Assembly: GCA_005656395.1 (NCBI GenBank)
Contig: SRSI01000004.1
Coordinates: 1,302,001 to 1,366,000, forward strand
Origin: Strongyloides papillosus
Taxonomy: Eukaryota; Nematoda; Chromadorea; Rhabditida; Strongyloididae
DNA length: 64,000 nucleotides
Direction of reading: 5' to 3'
The notes beneath the pieces were generated by a model. It worked only from the letters and a program-made list of their open reading frames with translations. It did no database searches and was not told the origin of the DNA. The translations under genes were made by a program, and so were the position numbers. Each line of letters begins with the position of its first letter. The first letter of the stretch is position 1. Below, piece after piece: positions 12,147-23,808 of the stretch.

Positions 12147-13038
12147 CTATTCTTCTTCCTCTTCTTCTTCTTCCTCAGCTTCTTCAACTTCTTCAACAAC
12201 TTCTTCATCAGCTGGTGGAGCTTCTTCATCAGCAGCTTGAGTCTCCTCCTTTGGAGCTTTCTCTTCTTTTGCTTCACCATCAGCACCTCCTTTCTTTGAC
12301 CAGTCTGGTTTGTCGAATTTTTTCTTAGCGACTAAGTCATCAATAACAGTTTCCTTTTTAACAACCTTAAGATTAGCACGGAAATCTTGTTTATCTTCCT
12401 TAGTTGCAGCCATTTTTTTGAATTTATTGTCATATTTTGAAACTTTCTTTAAAACAGGCTTAACAAATTTACCACGAAGATCATTTACAGCAATTGTAAG
12501 TTCATTAATTTCTTGATCTTTCGCAAGAACAAGTTGATTGATATCATACTTTTGCTCTTCTAATTGAACGAGACGACTAAAGATGTCATTGTAAATTTGT
12601 TCAAGTTTTCCATGATCATCGACTCCATCAATGGCTGGAAGTGGCATAGTACGTTCAGAAAGAATTTTTTGTCTTTCTTGTTCCTTTAACAATTGTTGTT
12701 GTTTAAGGTCCTCAGCGGCTTTCATCATGAGCAATTTCTAAATTAAATAATAAGAACTATATTTGCTTATTATTAATATAAACATACACGAAGCTTCTTC
12801 TTTCTTTCTGGAGTCAAGAAACCTTTTTTGGACTTTTTCTTGTTTCCAGCTTCTTCAAGACGCTTTCTAACTTCAGCCTTCTTGCGTTCGCGTTCCTCAT
12901 TCTTGCGAGCAGATTCCTAAAAACGAATTATAAATTTATTGAATTTTAGTAAAAGTTTCTTACTTCATCGGTGTCATCGCCTTGACATCCTCCATAACGG
13001 ATGTACTCATTATCTTCTGGATACCGATCGTCAGACAT
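12147..13038 (-). CDS. tni: Troponin I
   Basis: Inhibitory subunit of the thin-filament troponin complex, which holds actomyosin off until calcium binds troponin C. Minus-strand exons are 13038-12964, 12916-12788 and 12737-12147, giving 264 residues; introns are 47 and 50 nt. The start lies 13 bases after a TTTAAG acceptor. A charged N-terminus is followed by a long basic helix containing [20 protein letters not shown], the troponin-C/T binding segment. The family core [20 protein letters not shown] follows, then the inhibitory/actin-binding stretch RANLKVVKK and KPDWSKKG. The last ~45 residues are Glu-rich and end in an unbroken Glu run, as in invertebrate troponin I. C. elegans has four paralogues (unc-27 and other tni genes); which one this matches cannot be decided here. 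Codon use is visibly more GC-rich than in neighbouring genes, as expected for an abundant muscle protein. Confidence 0.96.
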
Positions 13039-13586
13039 AGTTTCAAAGGATCTTAAATATTAAAAAATATTTTTATTATATTTTTAAAATTTAAATGAAA
13101 AATAAATAACTCAATTATATTAATTTATAAAACAAAGATTAAAAAAAGATGTATATATATAAAAATAATTTATAAAAAACCTTTTTAAGAAATATTCTAT
13201 TAGCAATCGACAAAATATTTGTATATTTTAAAATATAATATTATTTTTCAAAAAGTTATATGCTATAAATTGTTTAACTGCTAATAATAAAATGAATAGG
13301 TACCTATATAATCATTGATATTATTGTTAGATATTAAAATACTGATATATGCAAAAATTGAGAAGCGATATATATAAAAGAATTCTTTAAAATGTAAGAT
13401 AATTTATTTTGCCATCACTGAACAATATAAGAGGGATGGATTTGAAGAATGAAGGAATATTGAAGAGGATGGTTAATTTATTTTTCTAAATGTGTGTGGT
13501 TGTTGTCATTTATATTTAAAGTATGTTAGAAGTGAATTATCAGAGAAAGCATACATAGACGTGGGGGAGAATAATAAATACAATTA

Positions 13587-13709
13587 CACATGGCTTTTGA
13601 TATATAAGATCTGGCAAAAATTTTGATGTATATGTTGTGATCAAAAACGACACACTACGCAACTGGCATATATCATCAATGATAATAAAAATAGTGAGAA
13701 ACACAAGTG
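13587..13709. promoter_or_regulatory. E-box cluster upstream of troponin I
   Basis: Three CANNTG sites lie within 123 bases: CACATG at 13587, CAACTG at 13660 and CAAGTG at 13704. They sit about 550-670 bases upstream of the troponin I start, in a locally less AT-rich patch. CANNTG is the binding site of bHLH factors, including the MyoD-type HLH-1 that drives nematode body-wall muscle genes. The role as a muscle enhancer is inferred. Confidence 0.35.
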
Positions 13710-15690
13710 TGTTGAAGTTATGAATGCCGGAGGATCTATTATAAATATATATTTATATTTAATTTCTTCTGTTAATTAAGTGAGGTTATTTTAGACATAC
13801 AAAGTTTTGTTGGCTAGAGTAACTTAAACACTAGTTAAAGTGTCATAGAATGATAAAGTTTTATGAAAATAACTGGAAATCAACAAAATAAAATATATTT
13901 CGATAGAATAATATTTTCTATTCTCTCTTACTAAATGGCACAGGATATTTGACTTTTTAAATATGTTGCTATCAATAGTTCTTTTTATTTGTTAAGATTT
14001 AATATTAGAAGAGAATCAGATTGATGGAATGAAAATTAGGCATTAAAATTTATTAAAAAAGAAAAACATATTAAATGTAAAGCACTTGTATTAACTTAAA
14101 CTAATAGATCATTCTTATATAATTATATTTCTTGTTGATTAAAGTTTTAATCTATAAACATTTTTACTTTAAGTTTTATATGTGATTTAAAAAAAGTACA
14201 ATGAAAGAAATTTACTATTTAATCAATTGATGAATATACATATTATTCATATTTTTTTAAGATGAAAAAAGTTATTAAAATTATCAAAAGACATTAATAA
14301 AATGTTATTAAATTTTGTTATTTTTTAATAGTCTTTTGTTTTGTTATAAAGGAATTCAACGCCTACAGAAAATGTTAAAATGAATAATTGATTGATATTA
14401 AATTTATTTTGAAAATATATGGTGAAGTAATTCTGAAAAAAAATTCTTTATCTACTTATATGATACTAATTTGTTTGTATTTTTTATTAGATTTTAAAAT
14501 GATTTATAGGTACCTTTTTATAAAGTACTTCCAAATAAAATCAAAGGTAATCATCAATCAAATATTTTTATCATTTTTCGTTCCATTATTTGATGGAATC
14601 TTTTGACTACAATAAAATATCTTTTATAAATGTGAATTGTATACATAAACATCTCAAAAGTATATTCACAGATAAACTTTTGTTTACCAATATTGAAAAT
14701 CATAATAAAGATAAAATTTTATTTATACTTTTTTTTACTGCTGAAATTTTATTTTAAAACATATAATAATTAATTTTATATTTAAAAACATATTGTTAAA
14801 CAGGCATTTAAAGAAATAATAGTAGTGTAACACTGTGGGTGTATGAAATTATTATTTGTAAATTGCATCTTCCTCCAAAGATTAGTTAATTCTTATATAT
14901 CTTTTAAGTTATTTTTACTACTTTATTCAACTCATATCAAAAATTATAGGGATAGAATTAAGGATAATAATAAGAATTTTTAAGTACGAAATTAAAAAAA
15001 AAATCTATTAAAAATAGCAATTATTATTTTATGATTATTGATGTATCATAAATGAACAAAAATTTTGCACATTTTTTTAACCTGAAATAAATAAATAACA
15101 ATTTAAAAAAAATCCACTTAACGCTTATTTTAGTCGAAATAATTTTTCTATTGTTAAATATTTTATTCCAATACATATAGCATATAACAATATATTTAAT
15201 AAATATGGTAACAAAAATTTTAATATTAATAATAAAATGTTTTTTAATAATAATATATATAAAAAATTACCAGTGTATGAATTTTGTAGACATATGATTT
15301 TTTTGTGAATTTAAGTAAAGTTTTTAAAAAAAACAAACCAGTATTTAAAATAACAATATTTTAAATATCTAGTTTTTAATTAAAACAGAAACTTCAATTA
15401 CATATAAATAATCTAATGTAATTTTATATAACGATTTGATCAACCAATTTTTTGTGAAATTTTTTTTGATGGCATTCTAAAACTTAAATTAAAAAGTTTT
15501 GAGAAAGTTTATGCAAAATCACAAAAGTTTAGTAATTCTTTCGACTTTTTAAAAGAGAATTATAAAAGTTATTTATTCTTGGATTGTATGTTTAATTGTA
15601 GGTGAAAAATGTAAAATCTAAGGTAATAATTTTGTTATGATATGAGGCATATATTTATACATATATATATTATTATAGATTAAACTTTAT

Positions 15691-15876
15691 ATGGTTCAAT
15701 TATTCTTAAATATATTATTTTCTAATGTAATAGACATGTCTATATATAACTTATTAAATCTAATATCAATCTTTCTAATCTTGTGTGCAAACACTGAAGG
15801 TAGATGTTTACAAAAATTTTCGTTCACAATCAATTTCAATGATTGTTGCAAAAATTTTGTATTTTGTACGTTTTAG
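15691..15876 (+). CDS. Possible small secreted cysteine-containing peptide
   Basis: An open frame of 61 codons lies 12 bases after a TTATTATAG acceptor-like site. A second ATG at 15736 gives 46 residues beginning with a plausible signal peptide (MSIYNLLNLISIFLILCANT). A short tail follows with four cysteines, including a CC pair (CCKNFVFC). The stop overlaps TTTTAG, so the end of the frame could instead be a splice acceptor: an alternative intron from the GT at 15799 would replace the cysteine-containing tail. No homologue is recognised. The frame is short enough to be chance in such AT-rich DNA, so this is a tentative call. Confidence 0.25.
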   Translation: MVQLFLNILFSNVIDMSIYNLLNLISIFLILCANTEGRCLQKFSFTINFNDCCKNFVFCTF

Positions 15877-18271
15877 GTGTGTATAAGGACTATAATTTTA
15901 ACTATTCTAATAAAAATTACATTATATATTATATCGTTATATTTTTTATTAATTTTAATTGATAAATTAAGATAACATTGATTATTAAATATATTTTATG
16001 AATACGTATTATTAATTTTCAACTTCTATATCAGTTGATAAATCAAGTGTATGTAACTTTTTAATAATTTTTGTTCGCTTCAAAAGACATTCCTTTATAT
16101 TGTACATACTTATTTGTAGCTATTTAATAAGAGAATCATGAAATAATAACAAAATGATATTAATATTAAAGTTCATTCCAAAACCAGTTAAGATATGTAT
16201 GTTATAGTATTACACGCAGTCGTTTATATACAATATTAAAATAAACTTCTACATTATTAATAACATTTATATTTTTTTCTGATCAACCATTCAAAATTAA
16301 CATTAAGAAATTTTAAGATAATATTTTATTTCTTATAAAAATGATTATTAATTATACATATATTGATATAAAATCAAAACAAAAAATTATTTTATATCTA
16401 ATGTATAAGAATTCTAATATATAATCTATATTTATTTATATAATATTTCAAAATTCTTATAATTATTATTTAATTTTCTTCATCGGTAGTCACATTTTAA
16501 TAAGTATCGAAAATTTATTTTGTTGTAAAAGGCAAAAAAGAATGTATTTTACCGAAAATTTTATAACCTTCAGTTTAAATGAAGATCTAATTTTTCTATC
16601 TATAAGAATGTTCATTAAAAAATTTGAAAATTTGACAATTTAAAAATTAGGATAAATTATATAAGACATATTTATATAATGATATTGGAATAATAGTTTT
16701 CTAATATGATGCAATTAATAAATTAATTTATAAAATATTCTATCATTATAGAAAACATTTGATTTTAAAAGTCGCATATATATAATTTCCAAAATTTTTA
16801 TAGTTCCGTTCTTTAAAAAGATGTATTTAAAGTTTTAAAAAGAATCATTTAAATATTTTTAGTAGCGTAATAAAATAATTTATAGAAAAGCTTTTTCATA
16901 GATGACATTAAATATTTTTGCTTTAAGATATATTTCTTTTATTTTACCAAACAATTTTATATAATAAACTTAAATAAAATAACATTTTTGTAGTTTGTGA
17001 ATTATCCATGTTGTACATAATTTAAAATTCATTTTGATTTTTTAATCTTCAATATTTATAAAATTTAGTTTTTGTTAGAGCAAAATTTTAGAAAAAATTA
17101 TCATTTGTTTACAACTTTTTTTATTGCTAATCATTACTTATTTAAAAGTTAATAGAATTTGATTTACATATTGTTGAAAAAATAATGTTATTTTATACTT
17201 TTTGTGGATACGCAATTTATAATTTATTGAAAGTTCTCTATTTTTTATTCCATTTTTTATTAATATCTTTTAAGAATGATTGCTAATTTAAAAAGTTATC
17301 GAAATAATAGATTCTGGTAAATTATTTTGTATTTAATATGTATTCACTTTTTTCACATTTTTCTCATTTGTAAGCAACTTTTATTTACGTATCATAACAG
17401 ATGGCATTTTATTTTTATAGTTAATTTTTTCCTAATTTTCACTAATTGGAAATTATTTTTACTAATTTTTTAACGTTCCTGTATGATAATTGAAATATTT
17501 TTGATCTTCAAATCAACTGATCTTATGTTTAATTTGTTTTTTTTAAATTTAAAAGAAAAAAATTTTTTTTGATTAAGTATAAATTGATGCCCAGACGTCA
17601 TATTATCATGATGTATATTTGCTTGTAAAATTAATATTATTTATTGCTAATTTTTATTATTCACTTCAATTTAAAATAATTTTGTTAATTTTAAAACAAA
17701 GTACTTGCATACTATATTAAAATTAAAATTGTGCAATGCATTTTAAAAATTTTTTCCATTTCATACATACTGTTTAGATATAATGCCTGATATAATCTTA
17801 CAATAATTTAAATTCAACAATTTAAACAACCGTCCCAACAATCCTATTAAAAGAGATAAAAAACTTAAATGAATATTTTTTAACAATAGCTTATTGATAT
17901 TACATATGTGCATATTTAAGTTTCAAAATATATATTAACTCTATTACAACATTTAATAACTAATAAAATTCAGATGGCATAAACTTTTGTTGATGATATA
18001 TCAATATTATCTTGTTAAATTTTACTTTTGATAAATAATATAATGCGCTTTTTTAAATTATTAACATATCCTGCTTTTCATAATTTTATTATTTTGTTAT
18101 TTTTATTAAATAATTCTTTAATTGTAATGTTTTACCAAATTATAACTTATTTTTTCATCGTGTACCCCATCCTATAATTATAAAAATCACTCTTTATTTA
18201 TTAATAGTTGAATTGGTTATTTTAATAGTTGACAAGCGATTACATTTGACATTCCAATAATTTAATAATAT

Positions 18272-18549
18272 TATATAAAAACAAGTTTTTCACACATTTT
18301 AAGCATACACTAAAAATAGTTATCATAATAAAGTAAATAAGAATTTTAATAGAAAATGTAAGTATTGTCTTTTTTATATGATTGTCATTTTTATATAAGT
18401 ACTCCAAAAAACTCTAGTTAATTAATCTATAATATTTGTTGTAATTATACTATTTATTTGTAAATAACAAAATTATTACATATAATATTTCAATACCTAC
18501 TATGAATGTTCCTTTTCTTTAGACATTTCGAACAATAAAGCTAATTAAA
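18272..18549 (+). promoter_or_regulatory. Putative core promoter and 5' UTR intron of the EF-hand gene
   Basis: A TATATAAAA box at about 18272 is followed by a short stretch that could be the first exon. A strong donor GTAAGT at 18358 and an acceptor CTTTAG ending at 18522 bound a 165-nt intron in the 5' UTR. The intron is inferred from splice signals only. If correct, the transcript begins with a non-coding exon rather than being trans-spliced at the coding exon. Confidence 0.4.
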
Positions 18550-19087
18550 ATGGGAAATTGTTTAGCAAAGAAATCAGGAGCAAAAAATGTCGGAAATCCG
18601 GATTCAAAACTTCGAAACGTTGCTGAAATTAAGGATGATGATCTTAAGGCAATTTTCAAAGAATTTGACTTAAATGGTGATGGATTTATTCAGAAAGATG
18701 AGTTAAATCAAGTGATGACAAAAATGGGACAAGCTCCAACAAATGAGGAACTTACAGCAATGTTTAATGCTGCCGATAAGGATCAAGATGGAAATATTGA
18801 TTTCGAAGAATTTTTATTAATCGCACACGCAAATCCATTGTCACTTTCTTTAAAAGCAGTCTTTGATGAGTTAGATGTTGATGGTGATAGTTATATTACA
18901 AGATCTGAATTAAGAACTGCTTTCCAAAAGATGGGACATAATTTATCTGATCAAGATATTAAACAAATATATAAACATGTTGATGCTAATCAAGATGGTA
19001 AAATTAATTTTGATGGTAAATTTATATTTTTCTTAACATATTACTTTTTTTTTAGAATTTTGTAAAATGATGACAAAAAAGAAGTAA
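18550..19087 (+). CDS. Calmodulin-like four-EF-hand protein with acylation-type N-terminus
   Basis: Calcium sensor of the calmodulin superfamily. Exons 18550-19015 and 19056-19087 give 165 residues, with a 40-nt intron that splits the last EF-hand. The second exon supplies only EFCKMMTKKK and the stop, and is easily missed. The N-terminus MGNCLAKKSG fits Gly2 myristoylation with Cys4 palmitoylation, so membrane tethering is likely. This sets it apart from true calmodulin, which lacks such an extension. Loops 1, 2 and 4 are canonical (DLNGDGFIQKDE, DKDQDGNIDFEE and DANQDGKINFDE). Loop 3 is DVDGDSYITRSE, with Ser in place of the usual Gly at position 6, so its calcium affinity may be altered. 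The protein ends with a basic tail. It could belong to the nematode cal gene group, but the exact orthologue is not determined. Confidence 0.93.
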
Positions 19088-19489
19088 TCTCAAAAAAATA
19101 AATACATACATAAGCTAAAATATTTTGACCACTTTTTCTCAGAAGCTTAATATTGCTAAACAATTTCTTTTATTTACTTATGCCTGCAACAATTTTATCA
19201 TAAATTTATATTTAAAATTAATAATGGTTATGTTTTAAATGAAAGAAAAAAATACTATTTTAAATGTGAAAATAATCAAAATTTGTTTTATACATTCAAA
19301 ATGGTATTATTTGCATTTTTTCGCTATAAATAAAATATTATATAGGTTATAATTCAACACATTATCAAGTGTCTAAACGAATAATAAAATATTTGAAAAT
19401 AATATTGTAAACAAAGAATTTTATATAATAATAATTAAAAAAATTTACTAAAAATGTCATTATTTTGATAATATATGTAATATTAAATT
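19088..19489. other. Short convergent 3' spacer
   Basis: About 400 bases between the stop of the EF-hand gene (+) and the stop of the small MGSC gene (-). AATAAA occurs at 19097-19102, very close to the EF-hand stop, and again near 19327. No other feature is seen. Confidence 0.4.
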
Positions 19490-19732
19490 TCATATTCTTA
19501 AATTGTGCTTTTGTGTTGGGACTTTCAAAGTAGGGCCCATATTGTTCGAGTAGGCTGGTGGTGGAATATTTGGAGTGGATGGTATTTGTTCTCCATTTAT
19601 AATAGTGGTTGGTTCAATAACTTTAAAAATTAGAAATTATTGTTAATTAAGTAATTATAAATCCTTACCATTAATTCTTACATCAGAATCTTTACTAAAA
19701 AGAAATTTAATGCATGAGATACAGGAGCCCAT
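19490..19732 (-). CDS. Small predicted lipidated protein with PPxY motif
   Basis: A short two-exon gene on the minus strand, exons 19732-19669 and 19620-19490, encodes 64 residues. Its 48-nt intron has a consensus donor (GTAAGG) and acceptor (TTTTTAAAG) in phase 1. Exon 1 reads MGSCISCIKFLFSKDSDVRI: Gly2 fits N-myristoylation, and Cys4 and Cys7 fit palmitoylation. Exon 2 is polar and proline-rich and contains PNIPPPAYSN, a PPxY motif of the kind bound by WW domains (for example those of NEDD4-type ubiquitin ligases). Support comes from intact frames across the splice, sharply higher GC than the flanks, and non-random composition. No homologue is recognised. The product would be a membrane-anchored adaptor or ligase-recruiting peptide. 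It lies convergent to the EF-hand gene, which also begins MG-x-C. Confidence 0.68.
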
Positions 19733-21497
19733 TATTCATAATGTTAGGTAGTATACAATTGAAAATTGTTATTTTATGAATTATCACTTAGATGAATAAT
19801 TATTTACTACAATTCAACTAAAAAAAACATTATTCGTGGTTTAATAAAATATTTTATAATTGCTTTATTTATAAAATAATAAATTATTTTCCCACGTTCT
19901 GTTGAAATGTTATTAAAAAATTTACAGGAAAATTGTGTAAACTCATTAAAATTTTTAATTTTAAAAAATTAGCATATGAATAATTACCTTTGGTAAAGAA
20001 TAAAAGGTTAGTTAGGTAGCAAATATTATACTCTCTTCAGCAAACTTTTTTTTAAAAGTATTTACTTTTCATAATTAAGAAAATTATAACAACTAATAAT
20101 AACTATAAAGTAAATTATTAATTTTATCTTCATTATTTCCATAACAACCTTTGAAATAAAATATTTTTAATATCATATCTATAAAAAAAATTACATGTAG
20201 AATGTTGTTGCAATGGTATTTATTTAAAATTTCTTATGCTCAATTCCTAATTAACATTTTATTTTTAAATGTTATTTCTAAAAATAAAGGTCATTTCGTT
20301 TGTGTGAATTAAAATTTTTAAGACAACATCAAAAACCTTTTGAAATATATTAAGATGTAAGCTTATTAAAATCAAACAATACCATCTTAATATGTATAAA
20401 TTATTAGAGATTATCTACGTATGTTTTTTGTTTAACTCAAAGACTTTTAACGTGTTAACATCTTGTTAAGCATACTTAACTTTTTTGAATTTCTAAAAGC
20501 ATTCTATTGATATATATTTAGCATATAATCAACCTGTATTCAATACTACACAATTAGAAATACTTTGCATAACAATAATCTTGACCCTTTTTGAAAGCAA
20601 ACATTAAAGAATACCGCTTTAGAAATAAAGATAATTAAAGATTATTATAATTATATTAAAAAAGTTATTTTTTTTAATTCTAATTTTGCGAAAATAAGAT
20701 TATGTATAAAACTATGTAAAATTTTTATCTTTTGAATATACAGTATTGCAAAGAGTTTAGTCATATGAATACAATAAAATTACAAGTAAACACAATTTTT
20801 GTTAATGAATATATAAAAATATCAATTTTTACTATTCTTTTTTTATTTTTTATTTGTTTAACTTAGAAATTAACTATTTAATCCATTTGCTTTAATATGG
20901 AAAATGTTTTGTTTTACTATTTTACAAATATTCAAATTTGTTATTTTACTAGTAATAAGATACATAAAAATAGTAGCACATCTTATAACTTGAAGTATAT
21001 TCACATCAACTTTAAAGTACCTTATTTCACACAGTCATGTATCACATTGCAATTAAAATTGTCGGTGAAATTGTTATAGCTTCCTATCAACACAAAAGAA
21101 TCGGCAGAGTATTATTATTATAATAGATACAGACAAGACTCTTCGAGAGATTGTTAATCTTAATATTTTGACAAATACACTTGACAAATTAGGTTTCTCT
21201 TATGAGTTCTGATAAAAAGTTAAGTATGCTAAATGAAAAGACATGTTTATAATATATTGAATTTCTTCATTTTACAAGATACCTTACCGACAATCTTTAA
21301 TTGTAATGGATAAGCAGGAATTCACTTTTTTATATGTTAATATGACAAATAATTCTATTGTTATTTTGGTAGATACTGTAAGATAGACAAGAAAAAAAAG
21401 AGTTGGTTACGAATTGTTAAAAAAATATTTATTAGGGATGTAAAATAATGACTCATGATTAAATAATTGTTTTAAAAACAATTGATATGTCATTCTT
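19733..21497. other. Intergenic region upstream of the MGSC gene and 3' of the Pax gene
   Basis: About 1.8 kb. Around 21070-21330 the sequence is less AT-rich. One plus-strand frame stays open there for about 45 codons without a start (from a stop at 21076 to a stop near 21211) but shows no recognisable family. The Pax gene's 3' UTR should fall near 21.4 kb. Nothing else is supported. Confidence 0.4.
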
Positions 21498-22601
21498 TTA
21501 TTCATACGGTTTAAATATAACTTCTTTTTTTATTTTCTTCTCTTTTGACACTTCAACATTATTATCATCAGACATTATTTTTCTTTTATGAATTGACAAA
21601 ACATTCTCAATAACAGAGTCATCCTTACAAAAATTACTATCGTTTTTTTTACTTTTACTTCTTCTATTTGAAAACCATATAGATATTTTAGATTCCTCCA
21701 CACCAAGTTGTTTAGAAAGTTTTTTAAGTGTACTATTAGTAGCATATGGATTTCTTAAAAATTCATTCTCAAGGAATTTGAGTTCTTCCATATTAAATTG
21801 TAAAGTATTTTGTTTTTTACAATATCCTTCTGGAGTTTTTGATGACAAAGCCAAGGTATCAGGTGAAATTTTAAAATCTTTATCATTCATATTATTTTTC
21901 TTATTTTGCGTCAAACCTTGTGAAATATTTGCTAAAGATGTTGTTGATTTATTGTTAAAAAAAATTTGACTTGGATTTTGTATTAATAAATTTGTAGGAT
22001 TTATATTATTTGTGAATGTTGATTGTAAACATAGATCTCTTAACGGATTTGATAGTAAATTTATAGATGGTATTGGTGTATTTATAATTGAAGGTGTATA
22101 ATTAAATAATGGTACTGTATTTGTTCTATTATGGATATTATTTAATAAATTCATATTTATTAATGAATTGTTATGTGGTAACATTTGTGCTAATGGAAAT
22201 GTTGAGAGTTGACTTCCATCTTCAGTTAAAAATCCTTGCGTCCTTTGGGATAACATTATTGCTAGCTCCTCAGCGGCTCTTTCTGATGCCCGTGTTCTTA
22301 ATATTCTATTTATTGAACTAACACTTGGTGGTTGTGAGCATACTTTTTCAGCGATTAGTTTTTCTCTAATCTCCCATGCAAAAATTGTTGGGTTCTCCAT
22401 TTTATATTGTTCAATTTTTGCAACAACATGTGGTGTTGCTACCTAAAAAAATTTAATTAAAAAATCTTTTTTATATTATTTTATACTTGCCTTAGGTTTT
22501 GTACCAATTCCAACTGGTTTTGATTTTTTATTAGTATCAAGACATTCAGAAGGTGAAATGCTTCCTGTTTTGTCAATAGGTCTACTATTAATTGTTGCCA
22601 T
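21498..22601 (-). CDS. eyg-1: Eyegone-type Pax transcription factor (RED subdomain plus homeodomain)
   Basis: Nuclear DNA-binding regulator. Minus-strand exons 22601-22491 and 22442-21498 give 351 residues. The 48-nt intron starts with GC (AAG|GCAAGT) rather than GT; phase-0 joining then restores the conserved paired-domain run [18 protein letters not shown]. Residues ~33-93 form only the C-terminal (RED) half of a paired domain, through FAWEIREKL and [12 protein letters not shown]. The N-terminal PAI half is absent, and none is visible upstream. A low-complexity Asn/Leu-rich linker leads to a homeodomain at ~246-305, with Ser50 in IWFSNRR as in Pax proteins. Arg5 of the N-terminal arm appears to be Thr. 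A partial paired domain plus a divergent homeodomain is the Eyegone layout. A short Pax6/vab-3-like isoform is less likely because the homeodomain is so divergent. Confidence 0.85.
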
Positions 22602-23808
22602 ATTAATAATATAATGAAAAGTTATATAAATTTACTATAAATTACTGTTAACTTATTGGCAAATTAATGGTAATTATGAATATAAAAGAAAAATTAATAA
22701 TAAAAAAAGATAACTTTTGTGGTGAGTTTAGAAGATTTAATGAATATTAAATTTTTGTAAAACAAAAAAATAGCCACACCTATATCTACAATTTAGGCGA
22801 TTAGACTGGTACTTGTAAGAATAGAAATACAACACTATTAACCTTTAATTGTGTATTGTTTAAACGAGAAATGCTTCTTACACATTTCAAGAGGACATTA
22901 CAATTACTATCTTATACAATGATCAAAGAAAGTATTTTTAATAACAGTAAACTATACCCTTTACGCTTTTTTTCAATTTAACATAATATATATGAAAATG
23001 AATAAGATTGGTAAATCTGTGCAAACTACAGATATAGGTGTTAAAAGATAATAAGTATTTACATTGTCAAATACTTTTAGCTATAATTTTACAATAAAAA
23101 TCGTCTTCTATGATTGGTAGATAGTAAGGAAAAGTTGAAATAGTTATAATATCTTTTTACTATAAGTTAAATATTAACACATTACTTACCAGATTAAAAG
23201 TTATTCATTCTATTTTATCTACTTATTCAGGTACATTATTAAGTTTCTTAAAACAAATTCAACTTAAAAATAAATCTTATCAAATAATATTATGATGAGT
23301 GGACGTGAAAATCGCATATTTCAATTAAAATAAGCGTTTCAATTAAAATTGTTTTGTTATCCAACAAAATCCATTAAAATTTTATAGTAAATATAATTAC
23401 AAGGTAATGTAAGAAAATAAAAATTTTTTAAAGTATTTACTTTTGATTGTCAAAATCGTAAGTAATAATTGTATCTATTAAACAAGTTAAAATTTGCAAA
23501 TGATGTTAGTAAAAATAGGCATTAATTTATGTTTAATATAATAGACAAAAAAATATATATCAAATTATAATTTTTAAAACTATATAAAACATCTACAAAT
23601 TAATTTTTTATCAATAAACATTTCTACTTATAAACATCTATATGTATAAACAAACAAAATATCTTTGTTGTAAATTTAATTGTTTTATTTATAACAAATA
23701 AATAGGTTTTTTATTATTTTAATACATTACATATTTAGAATATCTGTTAAGCATATTCAAACATATAGAAAATCTTTTTTATTAAAAAATATAATAATAT
23801 ATTAAAAA
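22602..23808. other. Spacer between the Pax gene promoter and the dopamine receptor 3' end
   Basis: AT-rich sequence upstream of the Pax gene and downstream of the receptor gene, both on the minus strand. No paired-domain PAI exon was found by reading the minus strand here. No other feature is seen. Confidence 0.4.

Larger units (their letters stand above)
13039..18271. other. Intergenic region upstream of troponin I and the EF-hand gene
   Basis: About 5.2 kb between two divergent genes. The first ~700 bases, at 13.4-13.75 kb, are less AT-rich and carry an E-box cluster, annotated separately. A possible short secreted ORF at 15.7 kb is also listed separately. The rest is AT-rich with no supported feature. 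Confidence 0.45.

Noticed and set aside
13560..13740. Minus-strand frame open for about 65 codons upstream of troponin I
   Set aside because: It has no start codon, no splice sites that connect it and no motif; the patch is better explained as regulatory sequence.
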